NCBI GenBank assembly: GCA_002733205.1
Contig: NVUW01000005.1
Span: forward strand, 62,001-126,000
Reading direction: 5' to 3'
DNA from: Thalassobium sp.
GTDB taxonomy: Bacteria > Pseudomonadota > Gammaproteobacteria > Pseudomonadales > Oceanobacteraceae
Length of the DNA stretch: 64,000 nt
Shown here: piece after piece, positions 9,088-16,650 of the stretch
How positions within the stretch are numbered: the first letter of the stretch is position 1
Layout of the letters: each line of letters starts with the position of its first letter
Notes under the pieces: generated by a model
The model's input: the letters and a program-made list of their open reading frames with translations, nothing else
What the model was told of the DNA's origin: nothing
Database searches by the model: none
Translations under genes and position numbers: made by a program

Positions 9088-10236
9088 ATGACAATACATC
9101 TGAATCAGGGACACATTGCCGCCCTGGTCATCGCCCTTGCCCTGCTGATCTGGATGGGAGCCGGCGCGTTCTCTGACACCCCTGACTTTACCAACCCACG
9201 TCCATTGGTTATGGACAGCGGTTTAACGCGGGTACAGGTAGAGCGCATGAAAGGTGAGCTGGTTAACCGCGACATCACTATTTCTGCCCATACCGCCGCC
9301 AACCGCCGGGTAGAACTGAAGTCCGAAATCCGCGGCAAGGTCATCGCCATCCACAAAGACAAGGGTGCTGCGGTTAAAAAAGGTGAACTGCTGCTGGAGC
9401 TTGATGCCCGCGACTGGCCGGCACGGGTAAAACAGGCAGAAGCCAATCTGAAACAACGCCAGCTGGAAGCCCGCAGCGCGCGCCAACTGAGTGAGCGCGG
9501 ACTGGCCAACGAATCGCAACTGGCACAGGCCGCCACCGTATTGGCCAACGCCGAAGCCGAACTCACCAACGCCCGTATTCAGCTGGATGCCAGCAAAATC
9601 CGTGCGCCCTTCGCCGGCATTGTGGATCAGCGCATGGTGGAAATTGGTGATTTTGTTAAAGACAGCTCACCGCTGCTGACCATTCTCGATTTCACGCCTT
9701 ACCTGATCAAAGGCCAGGCGTCAGAGCGCGATGCCGCCGACATCAACATCGGCGACAGCGGTTATGCTGAACTGGTCAATGGTGACCGCGTCGACGGCCG
9801 CGTGCGTTTTATTGCCGCCGAAGCCGATGCCAAAACCCGTACCTTTCCGCTGGAGCTGGAAATCCGTAATCCGGGCGGCAGCATGACCAGCGGCCTGACC
9901 GCCAAGCTGCATATTCCGCAGCCAGCAACCTACGCCTACTTTATCTCTCCGGCATTGCTGATTCTGGATGATGAAGGCCAGCTGGGGCTGAAAGGCATTG
10001 ATGAGCAAAACCGCGTGGTATTCCGCGGCGTTAACCTGCTGAAAGCCGATAACAAAGGCATCTGGGTTTACGGTCTGGGCTCTGAAGCCAACATCATCAC
10101 CGTCGGTCAGGGCTTTGTTGAATACGGGCAGCAGGTTGAACCCGTGTATCTGCAGGACAGCCAGGACACCGAAATCAGTGCCCAGCCGCAAGCGCCTGAA
10201 GATGACGCTGACGCCACTGCATTAAGTGCGGGGTAA
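9088..10236 (+). CDS. RND efflux periplasmic adaptor (membrane fusion protein)
   Basis: A 382-residue membrane fusion protein of the HlyD/AcrA class. Residues about 9-27 form a hydrophobic signal/anchor. A split lipoyl domain (RVELKSEIRGKVIAIHKDKG... and ...SKIRAPFAGIVDQRMVEIGD) flanks an alpha-helical hairpin at about 110-165 rich in Ala, Glu, Gln and Leu. A beta-barrel and membrane-proximal domain follow. It links the inner-membrane RND permease to an outer-membrane channel. The permease gene starts 3 bases after this stop codon. No outer-membrane factor is encoded nearby, so a shared TolC-type channel is likely. Substrate unknown. Confidence 0.92.
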   Translation: MTIHLNQGHIAALVIALALLIWMGAGAFSDTPDFTNPRPLVMDSGLTRVQVERMKGELVNRDITISAHTAANRRVELKSEIRGKVIAIHKDKGAAVKKGELLLELDARDWPARVKQAEANLKQRQLEARSARQLSERGLANESQLAQAATVLANAEAELTNARIQLDASKIRAPFAGIVDQRMVEIGDFVKDSSPLLTILDFTPYLIKGQASERDAADINIGDSGYAELVNGDRVDGRVRFIAAEADAKTRTFPLELEIRNPGGSMTSGLTAKLHIPQPATYAYFISPALLILDDEGQLGLKGIDEQNRVVFRGVNLLKADNKGIWVYGLGSEANIITVGQGFVEYGQQVEPVYLQDSQDTEISAQPQAPEDDADATALSAG

Positions 10237-10239
10237 GGC

Positions 10240-13200
10240 ATGAATTCGCTTATTGATGCATCCCTGCAGCGTTCGCGCACGGTACTGATGCTGTTTTGCC
10301 TGATTGCGCTGGTGGGGATTGCCACGCTGATCACGATTCCGAAAGAAAGTAATCCGGACATTACCGTGCCTTTCGTTTATGTCTCGGTAATGCACGACGG
10401 CATTTCGCCGGAAGACGCCGACGCCCTGATTTATAAACCGCTGGAAAAAGAGCTGCGCTCCCTCGATGGTTTAAAAGAAATGGTGTCTACCGCCACCAGT
10501 GGCCACCTGTCGATCACGCTGGAGTTTTACACCGACGTCAATATCGATACAGCCCTGCTCGACGTGCGCCAGAAAGTCGATGACGCCAAAGGCGAGCTGC
10601 CCGCCGACAGCAAAGAGCCCAAAGTAAAAGAAATCAACGTCGCCCTGTTTCCGGTGATGGTGGTCACCCTGTCCGGCGAAGTGAATGAATCAGCGCTGTA
10701 TGCCGTTGCAGAAGACCTGCAGGATCGTCTCGAAGCCCTGCCCGGCGTACTCGAAGCCACAATCCAGGGGAAGCGCGATGAAATCGCCGAGATCATCGTT
10801 GACCCGGCGCGGATGGATAACTACAACCTGTCGTTTAATGATCTGGCACGCCTGGTTGGCAATAATAACCAGCTGGTAGCCAGCGAAGACCTGGACACCG
10901 GTGCCGGACGTTTTGGCGTTAAAGTGCCCGGTCTGATTGAAAACATCCCCGATATTCTCAAACTGCCGGTCAAAGCGGATGGCGACACGGTGGTGCTGTT
11001 TCAGGATATTGCGGTCGGTCGCCTGGCCTACAAAGACCGTAAAAATGCTGCCCGGGTTAACGGTAAACCCGCCGTCACGCTGGAGATCAAAAAGCGTATC
11101 GGCTCCAACATCATCGACACCCTTGATCAGGTAAAAGGCATCATTCATGAAGTGAAGCCCTACTGGCCGGCCGGTATCGATGTGGGTGTCACCCAGGACG
11201 AATCGGTACAGATCAAAGACATGCTCAACGATCTGTTCAACAACGTTCTGGTGGCCACATTATTGGTGATGATTCTGGTGCTCGGCAGCCTGGGTCTGCG
11301 CAGCTCGCTGATGGTCGGCATGGCCATTCCCGGTGCCTTTCTGATGGCGCTGATTGTGCTCAGCATGATGGGTTACACCCTGAACATGGTGGTGTTGTTC
11401 TCGCTGATTCTGTCCGTCGGCATGCTGGTTGACGGCGCGATTGTTGTCACTGAATTTGCCGACCGGCGTCTGGCTGAAGGGGCGACCAAACTGCAGGCCT
11501 ACAGCGAGGCCGCCAAGCGTATGGCCTGGCCGATTATCGCCTCGACGGCCACCACGCTGGCGGTTTTTCTGCCGCTGCTGTTCTGGCCCGGCACCACCGG
11601 CGAATTTATGAAATTTCTGCCGCTTACCCTGCTCTACACCCTGAGCGCTTCGCTGATTATGGCGTTGATTGTGGTGCCGACCATTGGCGCTGTTATGGGA
11701 AAAGACGGTCATCATAACAACGGTGCTCTGAGCGCGATTGAAGCCGCTGAACAAGGTCGTTTCGACGAACTTAAAGGCTTTACCGGTGGCTATGTGCGCC
11801 TGCTGCATAAAGCACTGAAACATCCGTTGCAGGTGCTGGGCATGGCCATTGCCGCTCTAATTGGCTCCTTCGTGCTGTACGGCTCCCTGGGTCATGGTGT
11901 GGAATTTTTCCCGGATGTGGATGCCGACATCGGTATGGTCGATGTCCGCGCCCGCGGCAACCTGTCGTTACTGGAGCGTGAGCTGTTGGTACAGCAGGTG
12001 GAAAAACGCATCTTCGATATGGCTGAAATTCAATCGCTGTACACCGCCACCTTTGTCAAAGCGCCTTCGGATTCCGCTGCCGATGTGATTGGCCGCATTC
12101 AGATTGAGCTGGTGAACTGGGAACACCGCCGTTCCGCCAACCAGATTCTGGCCGATATCGAACACCGTACCGCTGATATTGCCGGTATCGTCATCGAGAC
12201 GCAGAAGAAAAAAGGCGGTCCTGCCGCCGGTGCCGACATTCAGCTGCAGTTCACTGCCGCCAGTAATGAAGCCATGGTGCCGCTGCTGGAACAGGTAAAA
12301 GCTATTTTTGAAGCCGATCCGGAGCTGAAGGACGTGCGCGACGACCGGCCGCTGGAAGGCATTGAATGGCAGCTGCAGATCGACCGCGAAGAGGCCACAC
12401 GCTACGGCACCGACATCGCCAGCACCGGCGCGATGATCCGCATGATTACCGGTGGCCAGAAAGTCGGTACATTCCAGCCGGACTTCAGCGATGATGAAGT
12501 CGAAATCTTACTGCGTTATCCACTGCAGACCCGCAGCATCGACCAGTTTGAAGCCTTCAATATCAGCACGCCTTTCGGGCTGGTTCCGGTCAGTAACTTT
12601 ATGCAGCGTAACGCCGTGCCGAAATCGGGCGACATTGTGCGGATCGACGGTAAACGCCGCTATCGCTTAACCGCCAATGTCACTGAAGACGTGAATGCGA
12701 CGGAGAAAATTCAGCAGCTTAGCGAGAAAATCAAAGATCTCGACTGGCGCGCTGCCGGCGTCGAACCGCGCTTCCGTGGCGACTTTGAGCAAATGGGTGA
12801 AACCGGTGCCTTCCTTGGCAAAGCCTTCGCCATTGCCCTGTTCCTGATGGCCACTATTCTGGTCACTCAGTTCAACAGCTTCTACCAGGCCGGATTGATC
12901 ATGAGTGCGATTGTACTGTCCATTGTTGGCGTGCTGATTGGCCTGATGATCCGCGGCGAGCCGTTTGGCATCGTGATGAGTGGTGTGGGGGTGATTGCCC
13001 TGGCCGGTATCGTGGTCAACAACAACATCGTCCTCATCGACACCTACAACGTGCTTATACGTCAGGGGCTGCACCCGGTAGATGCCGCCCTGCGCACCGG
13101 CGCTCAGCGTCTGCGTCCGGTGCTGCTGACGGCGGTTACCACCGTCGTTGGCCTATTACCGATGGTCATGCAGTGGAATATCGATCTTCTGAATCAGCAC

Positions 13201-13389
13201 TTTACCGTGGGCGCTCCCTCTTCACAGTGGTGGACGCAATTATCGACCGCTATTGCCGGCGGCCTGACCTTTGCCACGGTACTGACACTGATTCTGACAC
13301 CCTGTTTATTGGTTTTAGGTGAGAAACGCCATCTGCAGGCCAGCCCGTTACCCGTGGTCGGTGAAAGCCCTCCTTCTCAATCTGTCTGA
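10240..13389 (+). CDS. RND efflux permease (HAE1 / AcrB superfamily)
   Basis: A 1049-residue inner-membrane proton antiporter of the hydrophobe/amphiphile efflux-1 class: 12 transmembrane helices with two large periplasmic loops. The proton-relay aspartate of TM4 is present in VGMLVDGAIVVTE (about Asp398); the neighbouring position is Gly where AcrB has a second Asp, as in several HAE1 relatives. The TM10-TM11 motif GVIALAGIVVNNNIVLIDTYN is also typical. It lacks the full length and loop pattern of metal-exporting CzcA types. It is co-transcribed with the adaptor gene 3 bases upstream, and a terminator follows the stop. Substrate range cannot be deduced. Confidence 0.93.
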   Translation: MNSLIDASLQRSRTVLMLFCLIALVGIATLITIPKESNPDITVPFVYVSVMHDGISPEDADALIYKPLEKELRSLDGLKEMVSTATSGHLSITLEFYTDVNIDTALLDVRQKVDDAKGELPADSKEPKVKEINVALFPVMVVTLSGEVNESALYAVAEDLQDRLEALPGVLEATIQGKRDEIAEIIVDPARMDNYNLSFNDLARLVGNNNQLVASEDLDTGAGRFGVKVPGLIENIPDILKLPVKADGDTVVLFQDIAVGRLAYKDRKNAARVNGKPAVTLEIKKRIGSNIIDTLDQVKGIIHEVKPYWPAGIDVGVTQDESVQIKDMLNDLFNNVLVATLLVMILVLGSLGLRSSLMVGMAIPGAFLMALIVLSMMGYTLNMVVLFSLILSVGMLVDGAIVVTEFADRRLAEGATKLQAYSEAAKRMAWPIIASTATTLAVFLPLLFWPGTTGEFMKFLPLTLLYTLSASLIMALIVVPTIGAVMGKDGHHNNGALSAIEAAEQGRFDELKGFTGGYVRLLHKALKHPLQVLGMAIAALIGSFVLYGSLGHGVEFFPDVDADIGMVDVRARGNLSLLERELLVQQVEKRIFDMAEIQSLYTATFVKAPSDSAADVIGRIQIELVNWEHRRSANQILADIEHRTADIAGIVIETQKKKGGPAAGADIQLQFTAASNEAMVPLLEQVKAIFEADPELKDVRDDRPLEGIEWQLQIDREEATRYGTDIASTGAMIRMITGGQKVGTFQPDFSDDEVEILLRYPLQTRSIDQFEAFNISTPFGLVPVSNFMQRNAVPKSGDIVRIDGKRRYRLTANVTEDVNATEKIQQLSEKIKDLDWRAAGVEPRFRGDFEQMGETGAFLGKAFAIALFLMATILVTQFNSFYQAGLIMSAIVLSIVGVLIGLMIRGEPFGIVMSGVGVIALAGIVVNNNIVLIDTYNVLIRQGLHPVDAALRTGAQRLRPVLLTAVTTVVGLLPMVMQWNIDLLNQHFTVGAPSSQWWTQLSTAIAGGLTFATVLTLILTPCLLVLGEKRHLQASPLPVVGESPPSQSV

Positions 13390-13402
13390 TCAGCCTTTAT
13401 AC

Positions 13403-13440
13403 AATCGGCCGGTGTCTTTTCCCGCCCCGGCCGATTTTTT
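13403..13440 (+). terminator. Rho-independent terminator of the RND efflux operon
   Basis: The inverted repeat AATCGGCCGG / CCGGCCGATT with a 14-base loop is followed by a run of T, 14 bases after the permease stop codon. Confidence 0.85.
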
Positions 13441-13492
13441 AAAGAATTTCCGCAAGTTACTGAAAAAAATCAAAAAAATCTGTGAAATAGCG

Positions 13493-13520
13493 TTGACATA
13501 AAGATCCCCGTGAGTAGAAT
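13493..13520 (+). promoter_or_regulatory. Strong sigma-70 promoter of the tRNA operon
   Basis: A perfect -35 TTGACA (13493-13498) and -10 TAGAAT (13515-13520) are separated by 16 bases and followed by the GC-rich discriminator GCCC. This architecture is typical of stable RNA promoters under stringent (ppGpp) control. The first tRNA begins 19 bases downstream of the -10. Confidence 0.85.
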
Positions 13521-13539
13521 GCCCACTCACTTTTGCAGA

Positions 13540-13615
13540 GGGTGATTAGCTCAGCTGGGAGAGCATCTGCCTTACAAGCAGAGGGTCGGCGGTTCGATCC
13601 CGTCATCACCCACCA
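13540..13615 (+). tRNA. tRNA-Val (anticodon TAC), copy 1
   Basis: A 76-base cloverleaf with encoded CCA. The acceptor stem GGGTGAT pairs with ATCACCC, the anticodon loop is CTTACAA (TAC), and the T arm carries GGTTCGATCC. It is the first of six tRNAs in one operon. Confidence 0.97.
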
Positions 13616-13658
13616 AAGCTGCAAACGTGAATGACCCGCAAGGGTCGTATGAAAAAAT

Positions 13659-13735
13659 GGACTGGTAGTTCAGTTGGTTAGAATACCGGCCTGTCACGCC
13701 GGGGGTCGCGGGTTCGAGTCCCGTCCAGTCCGCCA
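13659..13735 (+). tRNA. tRNA-Asp (anticodon GTC), copy 1
   Basis: A 77-base cloverleaf with encoded CCA. The acceptor stem GGACTGG pairs with CCAGTCC, the anticodon loop is CTGTCAC (GTC), and the T arm carries GGTTCGAGTC. Confidence 0.97.
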
Positions 13736-13751
13736 TTTTTCATACAGATTT

Positions 13752-13827
13752 GGGTGATTAGCTCAGCTGGGAGAGCATCTGCCTTACAAGCAGAGGGTCG
13801 GCGGTTCGATCCCGTCATCACCCACCA
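13752..13827 (+). tRNA. tRNA-Val (anticodon TAC), copy 2
   Basis: Identical in sequence to the tRNA-Val at 13540-13615; CCA is encoded. Confidence 0.97.
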
Positions 13828-13852
13828 TCATTCCTTGTGAATGATACAGAGT

Positions 13853-13929
13853 GGACTGGTAGTTCAGTTGGTTAGAATACCGGCCTGTCACGCCGGGGGT
13901 CGCGGGTTCGAGTCCCGTCCAGTCCGCCA
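13853..13929 (+). tRNA. tRNA-Asp (anticodon GTC), copy 2
   Basis: Identical in sequence to the tRNA-Asp at 13659-13735; CCA is encoded. Confidence 0.97.
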
Positions 13930-13992
13930 TTTTCATTACGGTGACAAGTAATGAACAAGCAGTACAAGTGACAAATATTAGTGACAATATTT

Positions 13993-14068
13993 GGGTGATT
14001 AGCTCAGCTGGGAGAGCATCTGCCTTACAAGCAGAGGGTCGGCGGTTCGATCCCGTCATCACCCACCA
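13993..14068 (+). tRNA. tRNA-Val (anticodon TAC), copy 3
   Basis: Identical in sequence to copies 1 and 2; CCA is encoded. The spacer before it (about 63 bases) is the longest in the array. Confidence 0.97.
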
Positions 14069-14107
14069 TCATTCTTAAAGATAAAACGCTTTAAGATTGG
14101 TATCAGC

Positions 14108-14184
14108 GGACTGGTAGTTCAGTTGGTTAGAATACCGGCCTGTCACGCCGGGGGTCGCGGGTTCGAGTCCCGTCCAGTCCGCCA
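14108..14184 (+). tRNA. tRNA-Asp (anticodon GTC), copy 3
   Basis: Identical in sequence to copies 1 and 2; CCA is encoded. It is the last tRNA of the operon. No strong hairpin terminator follows; AAAACGTTTT just downstream is weak. Confidence 0.97.
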
Positions 14185-14443
14185 TTTTAAAAACGTTTTA
14201 CTTTAGCTGTACCGACCAATTGTCCGCTCTTGCGATACCTTTGGTTATTGAAAGATCCTCCGATTTCCTCTGCCCGATTCGCACGTCTCCTTTCTGATCT
14301 GCCTTTCTTAGTAATCATCGGTTTTCATCTTGCTGTAACAGTACAGAATTAACTTACGCCTGCTTTAGCGCTGAATGATCTGAGCACGGGAACTTTAATA
14401 TACGTTTCTTGCCTGATTCAGGGCTGGCTTATAGGTGTACGTT
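14185..14443. other. Gene-free region after the tRNA array
   Basis: About 260 bases rich in pyrimidine on the plus strand, with no reading frame of note. The first bases hold a weak hairpin (AAAACGTTTT) that may end the tRNA transcript. The right end leads into a sigma-54-like promoter. Confidence 0.6.
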
Positions 14444-14460
14444 TTGGCACAGGGTGTGCT
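14444..14460 (+). promoter_or_regulatory. Sigma-54-like (-24/-12) promoter upstream of a 26-residue ORF
   Basis: TTGGCACAGGGTGTGCT carries GG and GC dinucleotides separated by exactly 10 bases, in the context TGGCAC-N5-GTGCT. The sigma-54 consensus is TGGCAC-N5-TTGCW, so one conserved position differs. Transcription would start near 14472, some 35 bases before the small ORF. No enhancer-binding protein gene is adjacent. Confidence 0.45.
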
Positions 14461-14505
14461 TAACGTAAAACAACCAAAACAATAATCCTGAACATGGAGG
14501 TAGTT

Positions 14506-14586
14506 ATGTCTGACTACATCGAAGATCTTCTGGAAGTCGGTTTTGACGACTACGAAGACGATGTGGACGACGCGGTAGAGATGTAA
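14506..14586 (+). CDS. 26-residue acidic small protein, unknown
   Basis: An ATG at 14506 preceded by the strong Shine-Dalgarno GGAGG (about 14497-14501) opens a 26-codon frame ending in TAA. The product begins MSDYIEDLLEVGFDD and ends in a cluster of Asp and Glu; 12 of 26 residues are acidic and none is Lys, Arg or His. A sigma-54-like promoter lies upstream. The last 37 bases overlap the 3' end of the convergent AraC gene. No family is recognised. It might be a peptide precursor, a metal-binding or regulatory peptide, or an upstream leader. That it is translated is inferred from the ribosome-binding site and the promoter. Confidence 0.6.
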   Translation: MSDYIEDLLEVGFDDYEDDVDDAVEM

Positions 14587-15602
14587 GCTCTGCCCGACCG
14601 TTCACGAAAACGCCCTGGCGCTTCGCCAGTCCAGCGTTTGAATGCCCGCTGAAATGCCGTCGCTGATCCGAAGCCTAATACATAGGCTATTTCACCCAGA
14701 GTCAGCGACGTATCCCGCACATAGCTCACCGCAAGATCCCGCCGCGTATCATTTAATACCTGCTGAAAGCTGCAACCTTCATCGGTTAAACGCCGCCTGA
14801 CCGTCCAGGGCGCCATATTAAGCCGTTGCGCGACCTGTTCCAGTGTGGGCGTCTGACCGTTCAGCAGAGGGCCAATGGCGCGCTCGGTCAGTTCACGGAA
14901 CGTTAATCCCAGGCGCACCCGTTCCAGCTCGCGATCCGCCAGTTGTTTCAGTGCCGAATAGGTTGACGCACAGCGTTGCTGTACCGGCAAATCCAGTGCC
15001 CAGTCATGCAGCACAACCGCATTACGCTCTGCACCAAAATGAATCTCGCATTGAAAGATATCGCTGTAACGCTCACGGTAAGCCGGCGCAGAAAATTCAA
15101 ACTCAACCCGTGCCAGCAGATCATCACGACCACTGAGCAACTGCATAAAACGATTCCAGCCCGACAGTACGGAATCAACGACAAACAGGTTGTATTCGTT
15201 ATACGGACTGATGGAATAAAACTGCGCCACCCCTCTGCCCTTTTCCAGCAAAAATTGCGAACGTCCACGGGCGTTAAAACTCGACAATAATTCATACTCG
15301 GTCAGCGCACGGCAGGCACTGCGGATATCGGCGGCACTCTGCGCCAGCAAGCCAGCCAACCCCATCGCAGGTGGTGAGGTAAGACGCCCCATATCCAACC
15401 CCAGCCAGGGAATGGAAAACGCCTCAATGCAGGCATGCCCCATACGCATAAAACGCGGAATACTGATGCGTGCGTCCGGTGATGCCAGCTTTACATCATC
15501 CAGTTGATATTGGGCCAATACCGCTTGTGGACGGGCACCGCTTTCTTCTACCGCGCGCGCCATCAGCTCCACATAAGCCACCGAAATATCGCCGAGTCTC
15601 AT
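14550..15602 (-). CDS. AraC-family transcriptional regulator (PF12625-type N-terminal domain)
   Basis: A 350-residue regulator. The N-terminal part (about 1-190) is of the arabinose-binding-like class found in OruR/ArgR-type proteins, and the C-terminal part (about 235-335) has two AraC helix-turn-helix motifs: TLEQVAQRLNMAPWTVRRRL and TLGEIAYVLGFGSATAFQRA. The ligand is unknown. The start chosen is ATG at 15600-15602; a TTG five codons upstream is possible. The extreme C-terminus (Ser/Thr-rich tail) is antisense to the small acidic ORF, so their 3' ends overlap by 37 bases. It is monocistronic. Confidence 0.88.
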   Translation of the reverse strand: MRLGDISVAYVELMARAVEESGARPQAVLAQYQLDDVKLASPDARISIPRFMRMGHACIEAFSIPWLGLDMGRLTSPPAMGLAGLLAQSAADIRSACRALTEYELLSSFNARGRSQFLLEKGRGVAQFYSISPYNEYNLFVVDSVLSGWNRFMQLLSGRDDLLARVEFEFSAPAYRERYSDIFQCEIHFGAERNAVVLHDWALDLPVQQRCASTYSALKQLADRELERVRLGLTFRELTERAIGPLLNGQTPTLEQVAQRLNMAPWTVRRRLTDEGCSFQQVLNDTRRDLAVSYVRDTSLTLGEIAYVLGFGSATAFQRAFKRWTGEAPGRFRERSGRAYISTASSTSSS

Positions 15603-15690
15603 GGTCTTTTTCTGCAATTAAATGATGGGGCATTATTACTGCGTATTGCATGACACGCAAAGCCTGTACAAGCACAAAGCACGGGCATAA

Positions 15691-15714
15691 AAAAACCTGC
15701 CGCAGCAGGTTTTA
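15691..15714 (-). terminator. Rho-independent terminator of the 15764-16567 gene
   Basis: On the minus strand AAACCTGC-TGCG-GCAGGTTT is followed by seven T. It lies about 50 bases after the membrane-protein stop codon and before the AraC promoter region. Confidence 0.85.
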
Positions 15715-15763
15715 AAGCTCTTCTGATTCTGCAGTGCAAACCACTGCGCAGCAAATAAGCCGC

Positions 15764-16567
15764 TCAGGCATCAAATCCGGAATCCCGTGGCTTAACCGCC
15801 GGCTCAGCTGTCTCTGTTGGCAGACTCTCCTGCTCAGGCATTTGGGGCTCATAAAAATCCAGCAAAAAGCGATAGGACAGCGACAACATCACCAGAGAAA
15901 TCAAACTGGTAATATAAGTACCGAACGCCGCCACATAACTCAGCACAGAATGATCCAGCATAAACAACGCTAAAAAAGGCGATGCCAGAGCAATTGGTAC
16001 AATAAACACCACCAACACCAGACGTGAGCCATTACCGGCACTTAATGACCAGGCGCGCTTAAGATCTGTTTTCTGACCCAGAGCTAATTCCGGCAAGGTG
16101 ACAGACAAGCGTGACCAGATGTACAGCGCTGGCAGAATACCGATCACAGCTCCCAGCCAGGCATCTTCCTGCCCCAGAAAAATCATGGCGACCAGCATGC
16201 TGCAAAAAAAGACGACGGCACCGATAACGCCCAGTAATAATCCGCGCAGTAAATAGCGGAATTCTTCCCGTCTCATACCGTGTAAAGCATTTGCGTCCCA
16301 CTTATCCTGTGGCAACAGCGTAAAGCGATGACAGGACGTAGCAAATACCACGCTCAGCAATACCGATACGATCAAAAAACCAAACTGACTGACGTAATCA
16401 TTTTCAGCCAGAAACGTTGAACTGCTCCAGTCGACCAGAGCCAGAATCAACATCGCCGGTAAAAACATTTTGATCACCGCCGTCCGCTTTGACCACAAAA
16501 GAGTGATGGCTTCGGTCACCAGATCGGCAACCGGTAAATCGGCGTTTAATCCCAACGGGCTTTTCAT
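15764..16567 (-). CDS. Multi-pass inner-membrane protein of unknown function
   Basis: A 267-residue protein with about six hydrophobic segments (near 33-48, 62-80, 108-130, 137-152, 180-205 and 213-235), a charged loop after the second, and an acidic Pro/Glu-rich cytoplasmic tail (PQMPEQESLPTETAEPAV). No transporter signature is apparent. The layout recalls the glycerophosphoryl-diester-phosphodiesterase-associated or DUF-type membrane proteins, but I cannot name the family. It has its own terminator and is separated by another from the MMPL gene upstream, so it is a single-gene unit. Confidence 0.85.
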   Translation of the reverse strand: MKSPLGLNADLPVADLVTEAITLLWSKRTAVIKMFLPAMLILALVDWSSSTFLAENDYVSQFGFLIVSVLLSVVFATSCHRFTLLPQDKWDANALHGMRREEFRYLLRGLLLGVIGAVVFFCSMLVAMIFLGQEDAWLGAVIGILPALYIWSRLSVTLPELALGQKTDLKRAWSLSAGNGSRLVLVVFIVPIALASPFLALFMLDHSVLSYVAAFGTYITSLISLVMLSLSYRFLLDFYEPQMPEQESLPTETAEPAVKPRDSGFDA

Positions 16568-16608
16568 TTCTGCTTCCTTCTCTCGTTTCTGTTTCCCTGC
16601 AAAAAGAC

Positions 16609-16637
16609 AAAAAAAACGGTGGCAGCGCCACCGTTTT
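16609..16637 (-). terminator. Rho-independent terminator of the MMPL transporter operon
   Basis: AACGGTGGC-AGC-GCCACCGTT with a run of eight T on the minus strand, 14 bases after the transporter stop codon. Confidence 0.9.
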
Positions 16638-16650
16638 AATTTTCTGCCGC

